A stretch of 64,000 nt of DNA, from positions 9,616 to 73,615 of the forward strand of contig DASZIT010000075.1 of the NCBI GenBank assembly GCA_035948855.1. Direction: 5' to 3'. Of the stretch, positions 24,119 to 32,628 are shown in pieces; position 1 is the first letter of the stretch, and each line of letters opens with the position of its first letter. The notes below the pieces were generated by a model, which did no database searches, had not been told where the DNA came from, and was given only the letters and a program-made list of their open reading frames with translations. Source of the DNA: DASZIT01 sp035948855 (GTDB lineage: Bacteria > Actinomycetota > Acidimicrobiia > Acidimicrobiales > RAAP-2). Made by a program: the position numbers and the translations under genes.

Positions 24119-25996
24119 ATGAGCGTACCGATACCGGTGCCAGGACCCGGGACCGCCGACATCCAGATGGAGTTCGCCGCCACCCTGGTCGACGAGTGGG
24201 CGCGTTGCGGGATCGCCCATGCCGTCATCTGCCCCGGTTCGCGTTCGACCCCGTTGGCCGTGGCGCTGGTGCGCCATCCCGAGGTGGAGACCCATGTCCA
24301 GCTCGACGAACGGTCGGCCGCCTTCACCGCCCTCGGTATCGGTCTGGCCAGCGGGCACCCGGCGTTGATGGTGACCACCAGCGGCACCGCCGCCGCCGAG
24401 CTCCATGCCGCGGTGGCGGAAGCCGATCTGGCCAAGGTGCCCCTTCTGGTCTGCACCGCCGACCGACCCCCGGAGCTCCGGGACATCGGGGCCCCCCAAA
24501 CCATCGATCAACAGCACCTGTTCGGACGCTCGGTGCGCTGGTTCGCCGATCCGGGGGTGGCCGACGACGCCGGCCGAACCACCTGGCGGTCGTTGGCCTC
24601 CCGGTCAGTAGCCGAGGCGGTCAGTGGTCCGGCCGGCCCCGGGCCGGTGCATCTGAATCTTCCCTTCCGCGAGCCACTCATCGCTGACGCCGCCGCCAGG
24701 CCCGTCCAACCCGGGCGGCCCGACGGCCGGCCGTGGTACCGGATCGAGAAGGCGCCGGCGATCCCGCCGACGGCGGCGTTGGCCCATATCGTCGACGCCA
24801 GCCTGGCCGGTACCCGGGGAGTCATCGTCGCCGGCGGCGACGGCGGCGACCCGGTGGCGGTGGCGGCGGCCGCGTCGGCGCTGGGATGGCCGGTGCTGGC
24901 CGACCCCCGCTCGGGCCTTCGCCGACCGGGATCGGCGGTGATAGCCGCCGCCGACGGCATCCTCCGCTCCGAGGCGTTTTGCGCCGCCCACCCTCCGGAG
25001 TTCGTCCTCCGGCTGGGGGCGCCCTGGGTCTCGAAAGTGGTCAACGCCTATCTGGCCGACGCGGTCACCGAAGCCACCCCGGTAGTGGCGGTGGCCCCCT
25101 GGAGCCAGTGGGTGGATCCGGATCGATCAGTGACCACCCAGCTGGTCGCCGACCCCACCGCGGTGTGCCTGGGAATCATCGACGGGATGGGCGACCGGAC
25201 CCGGGCCGGCGCCGGCCCCTGGCTGGACGAGTGGCGGTCCGCCGAGTCGGCCGCCCAGTCCGCCATCACCCAGATCCTCTGCGATCAACCGGCCGCCGGC
25301 AATGGTCGGGCGGCCCGACGCGCGGGTTGGACCGAGCCCCGACTGGCCCGGCAACTGTTTGCCGACCTGCCGTCCGGGGTCACTCTGCTGTCGTCGTCCT
25401 CGATGCCCATTCGGGATCTCGAAGCGTTCGGGGCGCCTCGGGTGGATCCGCCCCGGGTGCTGGCCAACCGGGGCGCCAACGGCATCGACGGCGTGGTGTC
25501 GACCGCCCTGGGGGTGGCCATGGCCACCGGGCCCACCGTGGCGCTGGTCGGGGATCTGGCCTTCTTCCATGACGCCTCGGCGTTGGTCCGGGGCGTGGCG
25601 ACCGACCCGCCGTGCACGGTGGTGGTCGCCGACAACCGCGGGGGAGGGATCTTCTCGTTCCTCCCGCAGGCGGCGAGCCTCGACACCGCCACCTTCGAGG
25701 CCCTGTTCGGCACCCCGCAGGCCCCCGACGTTGCCGAGGTGGCAACCGGGTTCGGACTGGCGGTGGAGGAGGTCGGGCCCGACGACCGGCCCGGGGCGCT
25801 GGGGGAAGCACTGCGTCGGCGGGTGGCGGCGGGTGGGTTGGCGGTGATCCGGGTGCGGTTACCGGATCGGTCGGCCAACGTGGCCATTCACGCGGAGATC
25901 AATCAGGCGGTGGTCCGGGCCGTCGAGGCGGTGATGGCTGCGGGAGGCAACCGGACCGGTCCGGGGACCGCGGCTCAGCAGGGGGTCGGATCGTAG
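24119..25996 (+). CDS. menD: SEPHCHC synthase (2-succinyl-5-enolpyruvyl-6-hydroxy-3-cyclohexene-1-carboxylate synthase)
   Basis: Thiamine diphosphate enzyme joining 2-oxoglutarate and isochorismate. 625 aa, a little longer than usual. N-terminal PYR domain: ICPGSRSTPLAVAL, DERSAAFTALGIGLASG (the cofactor-activating Glu) and TTSGTAAAELH. C-terminal PP domain: SSSMPIRDLEAF, NRGANGIDGVVSTALG, VGDLAFFHDASAL and VVVADNRGGGIFSFLPQA. Its last 22 bases overlap the end of the converging LCP gene. Confidence 0.96.
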   Translation: MSVPIPVPGPGTADIQMEFAATLVDEWARCGIAHAVICPGSRSTPLAVALVRHPEVETHVQLDERSAAFTALGIGLASGHPALMVTTSGTAAAELHAAVAEADLAKVPLLVCTADRPPELRDIGAPQTIDQQHLFGRSVRWFADPGVADDAGRTTWRSLASRSVAEAVSGPAGPGPVHLNLPFREPLIADAAARPVQPGRPDGRPWYRIEKAPAIPPTAALAHIVDASLAGTRGVIVAGGDGGDPVAVAAAASALGWPVLADPRSGLRRPGSAVIAAADGILRSEAFCAAHPPEFVLRLGAPWVSKVVNAYLADAVTEATPVVAVAPWSQWVDPDRSVTTQLVADPTAVCLGIIDGMGDRTRAGAGPWLDEWRSAESAAQSAITQILCDQPAAGNGRAARRAGWTEPRLARQLFADLPSGVTLLSSSSMPIRDLEAFGAPRVDPPRVLANRGANGIDGVVSTALGVAMATGPTVALVGDLAFFHDASALVRGVATDPPCTVVVADNRGGGIFSFLPQAASLDTATFEALFGTPQAPDVAEVATGFGLAVEEVGPDDRPGALGEALRRRVAAGGLAVIRVRLPDRSANVAIHAEINQAVVRAVEAVMAAGGNRTGPGTAAQQGVGS

Positions 25997-27315
25997 GAGG
26001 GGACGCTCGACGTCGCCGGCGCCGGGGTGGACGAGGAGCCGGCGGTGGTGGCGGTGGTCGACGCCGGGGCGGTGGTGGCGGTCACCGTCGGCACCGGGAT
26101 CGGGCTCCCGTAGGCGTCCAGGGGAGGCGTGGTCACCGTCGAAGTGGACCCACCCAGGAACTGGGTGATGGTCTGCTGGGTCTGGGGTTGCTGGACGACC
26201 TGGACCGCCTCGCCTCCGTAGGGGGCGTAGCTCGCCCCCACCGTGGTCACGGTGTAGTTCTGGAGGCTGGATCCGGAGAAGGCATGGTAACGCTCGGCCA
26301 GGCTTAGCAGCATCCCCGAGCTGAATTGGCTGTCGAGGGTGACGTCGTGGGTGAGCGAGGAGATGAACGACGCCGCCTGGATCGGGTTGTAGGTCGACTT
26401 GGCCTTGTTGACCACTCCCTCGATCACCAGGTTCTGTCGGGTGATGCGCCCGATGTCCGAAGAGTAGTCACTGACCCAGGTTCCGCCCTTGTAGTACTCG
26501 AAGTGGCGGGACCGGGACAGGGCCAGCGCCTGGGTGCCGTTGATGACTTGGCAGCCGGCGGTGGGGATGTTCAGACCCGTGCAGTTGCTGTAGACGCCGT
26601 TGGCATTGCAGTCGCCGTAGTCCTTGACCGGATAGGGAAAATTCATCTTGATCCCACCGAGCCCGTTGACGGCGTCGGTGAGCCCGAAGAAGTTGACCAC
26701 GATCCAATGGCTGATCGGAATCCCGAAGGTGTTCTCGATGGTCTGGACCACCCCGTTGGCTCCGGTGCCGCTCGGGTTCGGATCGTTGGGACCGGCGGCG
26801 AAGGCGGCATTGATCTTGTTCTTGGTCGACACCCCCGACGATGCCGGTACGCCGGAAAGGGTCACGAAGGTGTCCCGGGGAATGGAAAGGGTGCTGGCGG
26901 TTCCGGCCGCGGGATCGACGTGGACGATCTTGATGGTGTCGCTCCGCTGCCCGCCGGCGTTGGTGGCGTTGCCGAATTGCTGGGCCTGGGCGGCGGTCTC
27001 CCCGACCCGGGTGTCCGACCCGAGCACCAGCACGTTGTACGGCGCGCCGTTGGCCACCGCCACGCAACTCGGACACACCGCCGTCTTGATCTGGCCCCAT
27101 TCGTACCGGAAATAGCCGTAGCCACTGGCGGCCAGGACCACGATGACGATGAGCACGACGATGATGATCCGAAGGGTCCGCTCTCCCGCCGTCCGCCGGC
27201 GCTTGGCCGGCCTGACCCGGGGCTGGGTGGAGGGAGGGAGGGAGCCCCCCGCCCGGCGGGGGATCGGGATCTGGCCCCCGAGGATCGGCCCCGGGAATTC
27301 GTTGTTACCCGCCAT
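25975..27315 (-). CDS. LytR-CpsA-Psr (LCP) family protein
   Basis: Membrane-anchored phosphotransferase family that attaches polymers such as teichoic acid or arabinogalactan to peptidoglycan. 446 aa: a basic, Pro-rich cytosolic N-terminus, one membrane helix (about 48-70), then the extracytoplasmic LCP domain with NVLVLGSDTR, RSDTIKIVHVD, SIPRDTFV and NFFGLTDAVNGLGGI, and LALSRSRHFEYY with the catalytic-type arginines. A paired cysteine loop (GDCNANGVYSNC) and a long Thr/Ser/Ala/Pro-rich C-terminal tail complete it. The tail probably spans cell wall. Stop codon lies inside the converging menD gene. Confidence 0.92.
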   Translation of the reverse strand: MAGNNEFPGPILGGQIPIPRRAGGSLPPSTQPRVRPAKRRRTAGERTLRIIIVVLIVIVVLAASGYGYFRYEWGQIKTAVCPSCVAVANGAPYNVLVLGSDTRVGETAAQAQQFGNATNAGGQRSDTIKIVHVDPAAGTASTLSIPRDTFVTLSGVPASSGVSTKNKINAAFAAGPNDPNPSGTGANGVVQTIENTFGIPISHWIVVNFFGLTDAVNGLGGIKMNFPYPVKDYGDCNANGVYSNCTGLNIPTAGCQVINGTQALALSRSRHFEYYKGGTWVSDYSSDIGRITRQNLVIEGVVNKAKSTYNPIQAASFISSLTHDVTLDSQFSSGMLLSLAERYHAFSGSSLQNYTVTTVGASYAPYGGEAVQVVQQPQTQQTITQFLGGSTSTVTTPPLDAYGSPIPVPTVTATTAPASTTATTAGSSSTPAPATSSVPSYDPTPC

Positions 27316-27489
27316 GTGCCCCGCGCACTCCGTACTGCGGTCGCGTCCGCCCGTCGGGGCAGCCGGCAGCCGTCAGAGAATGGTCGGTGGGAGGTGGCAA
27401 GAGGGTGGCCTGTCGCTCGTTCTGTCGATCGGCCGGGACGACGCATCCCACCGACGTGGTTCGGGAAAGTTTTCCACGCACGACGCCCG

Positions 27490-27502
27490 AGTTGACGTCA
27501 CC
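27490..27502. repeat. First copy of a 13-bp direct repeat containing TGACGTCA
   Basis: AGTTGACGTCACC, identical to 28985-28997. The core TGACGTCA is a perfect 8-bp palindrome. This copy lies about 175 bp upstream of the LCP gene and just beyond the 3' end of the carotenoid oxygenase gene. Confidence 0.6.
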
Positions 27503-27529
27503 CACGGTTTCGGCGGCGGTGCGCAGCGC

Positions 27530-27546
27530 CCAACTTTACCAGTTGG
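27530..27546 (-). terminator. Hairpin after the carotenoid oxygenase gene
   Basis: CCAAC / GTTGG inverted repeat with a 7-base loop, starting six bases beyond the stop codon of the carotenoid oxygenase gene. The stem is short and no T-run follows. Confidence 0.35.
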
Positions 27547-27552
27547 TCCTGG

Positions 27553-28899
27553 TCAGGACGTGGACGGCAACCACGAACCGTGGAAGCCGAACGGCACCCT
27601 CGCCGGCAGGTGCACCGTCGCCACCGGTGGCCCGGAGAACGAGGTGGCATCCAGGATGACGAGATCGCTGGCGTCGCGGGTGCGATCGTAGACAACGCTC
27701 AACACCCAACCTTCATCTTCGCCGCCGCCGTCGGCGGCCCGAATGAAGACGGGCTCGCCGGGTGCCTGGTACTCGCCCGGAACGAAGCGGGTGGTTTCAT
27801 CCCGCTGGAGGTCGTACTTGATGAGGCCGACCGACTCGTCGTTGTCGGGTTGGGATCCCAACAGCGTGCAGTAGCCGTATCGGTGGGGACGGCCGGCCAC
27901 CTCATCGTCCAGTCGCGGGAATTCCACCGGCGCGTCGTCCAGCCGCACCTCGGTCACCCGGTTCCCGGCGACATCGATGGTCCATCGGGCCAACGTCGGG
28001 TGGTTGGTGGCGATGGTCTCACCCGGCCGGGTGTCGAAGGCCGAGTCGTAGCGGACGACGTCCATGACGATGACGTCCCCGTCGTCGTAGGCATTGAGCA
28101 CGTGGAACACATACACCGGGTCGATGCCGATCCAGGTCACGTCCGCGCTCTCCCCGTGGCGAGGCATCACCCCGATCCGGCTTCCGGCCTCGGGCATCCA
28201 CCGGAAGGGGAGCGACCGCCCGGCGGCGCCCAGATCCAGATCGAAGACCACCGGAAGGTCCATGAACACCACCCGAGAGGCGGTGACCCCGAAATCGTGC
28301 ATCATCGCCGCCCTCGGGATGTCGATCTCCCGGCTCCGGGTCACCACGCCCTCGGGATCGACGGTGTGGTAGCGGAGAAACGGCGGTCCGAAGACGTCGT
28401 AGCCGAAGAAGAGGAGCTCCCCGGTGGCCGGGTCGACCTTCGGGTGGGCGGTCATCGGCGACGCCAACGCCGCGTCGAAGTCGTGGATGCGGGCCCGCTC
28501 CAAATCAGGGGAAAGCGCATGGGGAAAGCCGGATTCCACCAGGGCCAGCGTGGTGCCACCGTGTCGGATGACATGGGTGTTGGCCGGTCCGTTGAGAGGT
28601 TCCTGGGCCCCGTTGGGAGGAGCCGTGCCGATCTCGGCCGCCAGCTTGCGGGTTCTGACCCAGCGGTTCCGGTAGCCGACGGCTTTGCCCCCGGCCAGGG
28701 AGATGTCATGGATCATCCCGTCGCCGGTGAACCAGTGGTATTCGGTGTCGTCGATGGGCAGCACTGCCGGGTTTGGCCCGTTGCGGAGCAGGTGGCCTTC
28801 GAGGTCGGGGGGGATGACGCCGGTGACCGGCAAATCGTGATCCTCGGTCAGTTCTTCGTGGACCGGAGCGAAGTTGCCTTCGAGATAGGGATTTGGCAC
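27553..28899 (-). CDS. Carotenoid oxygenase family protein (RPE65-like)
   Basis: Non-haem iron dioxygenase family that cleaves conjugated double bonds in carotenoids, stilbenes or related compounds. 448 aa. The four iron-binding histidines of the family can be placed in MTAHPKVD, MMHDFGVT, YVFHVLNAYDD and PFGFHGSW. The N-terminal NPYLEGNFAPVHEE and HLLRNGPNP are also typical. GTG 28899 is chosen because AAGGAG stands six bases upstream; a GTG at 28941 would add 14 residues. No carotenoid biosynthesis genes are in the window, so the substrate is open. Confidence 0.9.
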   Translation of the reverse strand: MPNPYLEGNFAPVHEELTEDHDLPVTGVIPPDLEGHLLRNGPNPAVLPIDDTEYHWFTGDGMIHDISLAGGKAVGYRNRWVRTRKLAAEIGTAPPNGAQEPLNGPANTHVIRHGGTTLALVESGFPHALSPDLERARIHDFDAALASPMTAHPKVDPATGELLFFGYDVFGPPFLRYHTVDPEGVVTRSREIDIPRAAMMHDFGVTASRVVFMDLPVVFDLDLGAAGRSLPFRWMPEAGSRIGVMPRHGESADVTWIGIDPVYVFHVLNAYDDGDVIVMDVVRYDSAFDTRPGETIATNHPTLARWTIDVAGNRVTEVRLDDAPVEFPRLDDEVAGRPHRYGYCTLLGSQPDNDESVGLIKYDLQRDETTRFVPGEYQAPGEPVFIRAADGGGEDEGWVLSVVYDRTRDASDLVILDATSFSGPPVATVHLPARVPFGFHGSWLPSTS

Positions 28900-28984
28900 T
28901 GCGGGCTCCTTGATGGCTGGGCGGAAGGCTGCATCCGTCACCGACGACCGGCCTTGCGAGCGTATCGGCCCTCTGCCGGCACAC

Positions 28985-28997
28985 AGTTGACGTCACC
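28985..28997. repeat. Second copy of the 13-bp TGACGTCA repeat
   Basis: AGTTGACGTCACC, in the divergent spacer between carotenoid oxygenase and tyrS. The pair of copies brackets the oxygenase gene. The site could be an operator. Confidence 0.6.
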
Positions 28998-29061
28998 GCG
29001 CCCCCCGGGTGGGAGGCAACCATGTGGCCGGCGGGTGGTGCCGACGTGGCAGGCTGAGTCC

Positions 29062-30339
29062 ATGTCCGGACTTGCCGAGGATCTCCGCTTTCGGGGGCTC
29101 ATCCACCAGATGACCGACCCGACCCTCGAGGCCCGTCTCGACTCCGATCGGCTGACCGCCTACACCGGGTTCGACCCGACCGCCGACAGCCTCCACGTCG
29201 GGCACCTCCTGCAGCTGTGCACGCTCCGGCGGCTCCAGCTGGCCGGACACCGACCGATCGCCCTGGCCGGGGGCGGGACCGGGTTCATCGGCGATCCGGG
29301 TGGGAAGTCGGAGGAACGGTCCCTCCTGCCGGCCGAATCGCTGCGGGCCAACCTCCACGGCATCCAGCGCCAGCTCGAGCGGTTCCTCGACTTCGAGCCC
29401 GGGAGCGACTCCCCGGCCCGGTTGATGAACAACGCCGACTGGCTGACCGAGCTCGGGCTCTTCGACTTCCTGCGCGACGTCGGCAAACATTTCACCGTCA
29501 ACCAAATGGTGGCCAAGGACTCGGTCAGGTCGCGGCTCGACCGCGAGGGACAGGGCATCTCCTTCACCGAGTTCAGCTACATGCTGCTGCAGGCCTATGA
29601 CTTCCTCCAACTGTTCGACCGGTTCGACTGCACGCTCCAACTCGGGGGCAGTGATCAGTGGGGCAACATCACCATGGGCATCGACCTGGTCCGCAAGGTT
29701 CGCCACGCGGAAGTCTGGGGATTGACGACGCCGTTGGTGGTGAAAGCCGACGGGACCAAGTTCGGGAAGACGGAGACCGGGACGGTGTGGCTGGACCCCG
29801 ACCGGACCAGCCCCTATCAGCTGTACCAGTTCTTCATCCGCAGCGAGGACGCGGTGGTCGGTGCCTATCTCCGCTACTTCACCTTTCTCTCCCACCAGGA
29901 GATCCTGGCTTTGGACCAGCTGACCGACCAGCACCCCGAACGCCGGGAAGCCCAGCGGGAGCTGGCCCGCCGGGTGTGCCGCCTGGTGCACGGTGACCAG
30001 GAGACCGAGCGAGCCGAACGGGCGGCGGCCGCCCTGTTCGGCGGGGAGGTCGCCGAGCTGGACGAGCAGTCGCTCCTCGACGTGTTCGCCGACGCCCCGT
30101 CCACCCAGATGGCCCGGAGCCGGCTGGATGGCGGTCTGCCGCTGGTGGATCTGCTGGTCGAGATCGGGGTCAAGTCCAAGAGCCAGGCCCGCAATGCCAT
30201 CGAGCAGGGGGGCGTCTATCTGAACAATCGCCGGGAGCGCGAAGTCGACCGGACGGTGACGGTCGACGATCTGGTGGCGGGCCGCTATCTGCTGGTGCGG
30301 CAGGGCAAGAAGAACTACCACCTGGTCAACTTCGCCTGA
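29062..30339 (+). CDS. tyrS: Tyrosine-tRNA ligase
   Basis: Class I aminoacyl-tRNA synthetase charging tRNA-Tyr, 425 aa. Signature HVGH at residues 45-48 and KFGKT (KMSKS equivalent) at 233-237; tyrosine pocket YTGFDPTADSLHVGH and QLGGSDQWGNI. A C-terminal S4 RNA-binding domain (PLVDLLVEIGVKSKSQARNAIEQGG) completes it. The ATG at 29062 has no Shine-Dalgarno; CAGGCT six bases upstream is a weak leaderless -10 candidate. No T-box leader is evident in the 120-bp spacer. Confidence 0.97.
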   Translation: MSGLAEDLRFRGLIHQMTDPTLEARLDSDRLTAYTGFDPTADSLHVGHLLQLCTLRRLQLAGHRPIALAGGGTGFIGDPGGKSEERSLLPAESLRANLHGIQRQLERFLDFEPGSDSPARLMNNADWLTELGLFDFLRDVGKHFTVNQMVAKDSVRSRLDREGQGISFTEFSYMLLQAYDFLQLFDRFDCTLQLGGSDQWGNITMGIDLVRKVRHAEVWGLTTPLVVKADGTKFGKTETGTVWLDPDRTSPYQLYQFFIRSEDAVVGAYLRYFTFLSHQEILALDQLTDQHPERREAQRELARRVCRLVHGDQETERAERAAAALFGGEVAELDEQSLLDVFADAPSTQMARSRLDGGLPLVDLLVEIGVKSKSQARNAIEQGGVYLNNRREREVDRTVTVDDLVAGRYLLVRQGKKNYHLVNFA

Positions 30340-30352
30340 TCGTCGGTCAGGC
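30334..30352 (+). terminator. Hairpin overlapping the tyrS stop codon
   Basis: GCCTGA / TCAGGC inverted repeat with a 7-base loop. The left arm contains the tyrS stop codon. No T-run follows, so terminator function is uncertain. Confidence 0.35.
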
Positions 30353-30384
30353 GAGGGCGAAGGAGGGCCGTCTCGGTCCCGCCC

Positions 30385-30390
30385 TACACT
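30385..30390 (+). promoter_or_regulatory. Putative leaderless -10 box of the DUF3151 gene
   Basis: TACACT seven bases before the ATG at 30398, with no ribosome binding site in between. Confidence 0.4.
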
Positions 30391-30397
30391 CACGTCC

Positions 30398-30871
30398 ATG
30401 ACCGCACCCACCCAGCCGACTCCGGACGCGTCGCCGGTGAGGTTGACCGCCGGGCTCCCCGAGACGATCCTGCCGCCCGAATCGGAGGTGGTCATGGCCG
30501 CGCTCGGAGCCGCCCTCGATCAACCCGGAGAGCGGCGCCGTCATGCGGTGGCCGACGTGGTGCGATCCGAGCCGAAGTCGCTGGCCGCCTGGGCGGCCCT
30601 CGGCTCGCTGGCCCGCGACGACGTCGAGGCGTACGCCTACTTCCGGGTCGGCTATCACCGTGGGCTCGACGCGCTGCGAGGGGCGGGTTGGAAGGGGTCG
30701 GGCACCGTGCGCTGGGCCCATGAGGAGAACCGTCCGTTTCTCCGGTGCCTCGACGGCCTGCGCTCGGCGGCCGGTTCGATCGGTGAGCACAGTGAGGAAG
30801 AGCGCTGCGCCACCTTCCTCCGCCAGCTGGATCCGTCGTGGCAATCCGATCGCACCGGGTACCCGGCTTGA
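30398..30871 (+). CDS. DUF3151 family protein
   Basis: Small soluble protein of 157 aa. The family, found mainly in actinobacteria, has a TPR-like helical character. Diagnostic segments are LAAWAALGSLARDDVEAYAYFRVGYHRGLDALRGAGW (two helices around residue 70-100) and VRWAHEENRPFLRCLDGLRSAAGSIGE. Function unknown. A likely lipoprotein gene begins within a few bases of its stop, so the two are probably co-transcribed. Confidence 0.82.
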   Translation: MTAPTQPTPDASPVRLTAGLPETILPPESEVVMAALGAALDQPGERRRHAVADVVRSEPKSLAAWAALGSLARDDVEAYAYFRVGYHRGLDALRGAGWKGSGTVRWAHEENRPFLRCLDGLRSAAGSIGEHSEEERCATFLRQLDPSWQSDRTGYPA

Positions 30872-30873
30872 CG

Positions 30874-31392
30874 GTGAGACGGACCGCCGGCGCGGTGGCG
30901 GCCGCGGTGGCGATCGGCTCGATGGGGCTGGCCGCCTGTAGCGCCCAGGAACAGTCGGGAACCCCCGCCCATCAGGTGACGGCCTGGGTGAACGGAGCCG
31001 GTGCCGGGGGATCGATCGGGACCGTCGAGGTCGACATCAAGAATGTGGATCTGGCCTTCCATCAGAACGACCCGCCCGGAGAGATCCGATCGGTCTGCGG
31101 CTTGTTGGTCGATGATGCCGGTACCGCCAACGGCAACCTGCCGACCCCGGATCAGCAGCTGTCCGACGACCTGTCCGCCGCCTATGCCACCGCCTATGAC
31201 GCGGGAACCGACTGCTACAACGGGGCGAACGGCAACCAGAAGCTCCTGGCCACCTCGGCGACCTTGCGGTCCAAGGCCCAGACCCAGATGAACACCGCCA
31301 TCGCTCGGATCACCGCGGTGACCGGGAAGGTGCCCTCCACCACCACCACGACCACCCCGGCGGGCGCCAACGTCGACCCGTTCGGGAACTGA
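30874..31392 (+). CDS. Putative lipoprotein
   Basis: About 172 aa. The N-terminus VRRTAGAVAAAVAIGSMGLAACS is a lipoprotein signal peptide with lipobox LAAC, so the mature protein would be anchored to the membrane by a cysteine near residue 22. The exported part is Asn/Asp/Thr-rich with two further cysteines (VCGLLVDD and TDCYNG) that could form a disulfide, and ends in a Thr/Pro-rich tail. Function unknown. The start could also be TTG 30868 or ATG 30838; GTG 30874 gives the most typical signal peptide. It would be a substrate of the LspA at the window start. Confidence 0.75.
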   Translation: MRRTAGAVAAAVAIGSMGLAACSAQEQSGTPAHQVTAWVNGAGAGGSIGTVEVDIKNVDLAFHQNDPPGEIRSVCGLLVDDAGTANGNLPTPDQQLSDDLSAAYATAYDAGTDCYNGANGNQKLLATSATLRSKAQTQMNTAIARITAVTGKVPSTTTTTTPAGANVDPFGN

Positions 31393-31396
31393 GGGC

Positions 31397-32002
31397 ATGC
31401 CCATCGGAACCGGCATCGGTGGGCCCATCCCGGAGGGCCAGGACCCCGAGGAGTACGACCGCCGGCGGCGCCGGGTGCTGTGGTCGATGCCCACCGGGCT
31501 GTTCGTGGTCGGGAGCCGGGCCGGCGACCGCGCCAACCTGATGACCGCCAATCTGGTCATGCAGGTGGCGACCACCCCGAAGTTGGTGGCGGTGGCGGTG
31601 GAGACCGACGCGGTGACCACCGGCCTGATCCGCCAGAGCCGGACGTTCTCGATCTCGATCCTCGCCCGCACCGACCGGGCGATGGTGCGCCGGTTCGTGA
31701 AGCCGGCCACCGATGTGGAGCTCGGGCCGGAGGCGACCATTACCGCCATCCAGGGCGAGCCGGTGATGGAGGTCTCCGGAGGGGTACCCGTCCTGGCCGC
31801 CGCGGTGGGCTGGCTGGCCTGTGACGTGCGCCAGACGGTGGAGCTGGAGGCGGGCCCCGCCCAGGCGGGGAGCCACATCCTGTTCATCGGCGAGGTGGTG
31901 GACGTCGGAGAAGCGGTCGAGGGTGGGGCGGCGCCCGACGGCGAGTCGGCCATGGGGGGAGTGCTCCGGATGGAGGACACCCGGATGAATTACGGGGGCT
32001 GA
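31397..32002 (+). CDS. Flavin reductase family protein (FMN-binding)
   Basis: Protein of 201 aa with the flavin reductase-like split-barrel fold: LWSMPTGLFVVGSRAGDRANLMTAN is the typical flavin-binding N-terminus, followed by KLVAVAVE and FSISILARTD. Members use NAD(P)H to reduce FMN/FAD for partner monooxygenases or act on other electron acceptors; the partner is unknown. Starts four bases after the lipoprotein stop, so it belongs to the same transcript as DUF3151 and the lipoprotein. Confidence 0.82.
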   Translation: MPIGTGIGGPIPEGQDPEEYDRRRRRVLWSMPTGLFVVGSRAGDRANLMTANLVMQVATTPKLVAVAVETDAVTTGLIRQSRTFSISILARTDRAMVRRFVKPATDVELGPEATITAIQGEPVMEVSGGVPVLAAAVGWLACDVRQTVELEAGPAQAGSHILFIGEVVDVGEAVEGGAAPDGESAMGGVLRMEDTRMNYGG

Positions 32003-32021
32003 CCGGTCGCGGCCACCCCTC

Positions 32022-32258
32022 TCAGCCCGGCTCGGTGGTGTCCTTCGGCCGGAGGTCGATCCGGAGGGTGAGAATGCCGTCCACCAACTCGGCCTGGGCA
32101 TCGCCGAGCATGGCGTAATCCATGAAGTCGGCCTGCATCTGCTCCTTGAAGCGCAGGCGCTCAGGTCCCTCGATGGGGGGTAGGCCCCGGGTACGGACGG
32201 CGTTGGCCCGGTCTCGGAACCTGTCGATCATGGCTTGGGGGTCGAATCCTTCGGGCAC
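32022..32258 (-). CDS. Small conserved-looking hypothetical protein
   Basis: Protein of 78 aa, MPEGFDPQAMIDRFRDRANAV at the start, a central MQADFMDYAMLGDAQ helix and a C-terminal strand pair LVDGILTLRIDLRP. No domain recognised. GTG start with TACGAT six bases upstream. It converges on the flavin reductase gene with 19 bp between. The codon use is like the neighbours and the protein looks folded, so it is judged real. Confidence 0.65.
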   Translation of the reverse strand: MPEGFDPQAMIDRFRDRANAVRTRGLPPIEGPERLRFKEQMQADFMDYAMLGDAQAELVDGILTLRIDLRPKDTTEPG

Positions 32259-32264
32259 CCGACG

Positions 32265-32270
32265 ATCGTA
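32265..32270 (-). promoter_or_regulatory. Putative leaderless -10 box of the 78-aa gene
   Basis: Minus-strand TACGAT six bases before the GTG at 32258. Confidence 0.35.
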
Positions 32271-32287
32271 CAGGGGCGTTTTACGCG

Positions 32288-32316
32288 TTACGACCGCCTG
32301 TGGCCCGCACTACACT
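32288..32316 (+). promoter_or_regulatory. Putative promoter of the zinc-ribbon small protein gene
   Basis: TTACGA (32288-32293) and TACACT (32311-32316) are 17 bases apart. Transcription from about 32323 would give an 84-base leader to the GTG at 32407. The -35 match is weak. Confidence 0.35.
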
Positions 32317-32406
32317 GAGGGCGCATCGTGGATGGCGGTTGCCCCGGCCCGTTGGGCTGTGTTGGGCGCCGTCTGGCCGGGAACAGTCCGGGGACAAGGA
32401 GTTTCG

Positions 32407-32616
32407 GTGAAGAAGGGTCGGCATCGCCGCTTCGAGGAAGCACGCAGTCTCAAGCGCTCTGTCGCGACCGCGAACCGGAGCTGTCCGGAGTGCGGTGCCG
32501 AACCTGACGACAAACACGCGTCGTGGTGCCTGGCCACCGAGGACGAGTACGACGAGATCCTGGGGACGACGCCGAGCCGGACGACCTATGCCGAGGACGA
32601 CCCGCTGGCCGAGTGA
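32407..32616 (+). CDS. Small basic zinc-ribbon-like protein
   Basis: Protein of 69 aa beginning VKKGRHRRFEEARSLKRS, strongly basic, followed by CPECG and, 13 residues later, WC (Cys-x2-Cys and a third Cys), then an acidic end. The pattern suggests a half zinc ribbon or a metal-bound RNA/DNA-binding peptide; only three cysteines plus a nearby His (KHASWC) are available as ligands. GTG start is fixed by AAGGAG seven bases upstream. It converges on the Cys-rich protein gene. Function unknown. Confidence 0.65.
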   Translation: MKKGRHRRFEEARSLKRSVATANRSCPECGAEPDDKHASWCLATEDEYDEILGTTPSRTTYAEDDPLAE

Positions 32617-32628
32617 CGGCTGCGAGGT

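Noticed and set aside
28942..29061. T-box leader upstream of tyrS
   Set aside because: The spacer is only 120 bp, has no T-box consensus, and an arrangement close to leaderless is seen at the start codon.
27580..30339. A 919-codon frame joining antisense of the carotenoid oxygenase to tyrS
   Set aside because: TyrS motifs begin at 29062; the preceding part has shadow composition. No fusion is supported.
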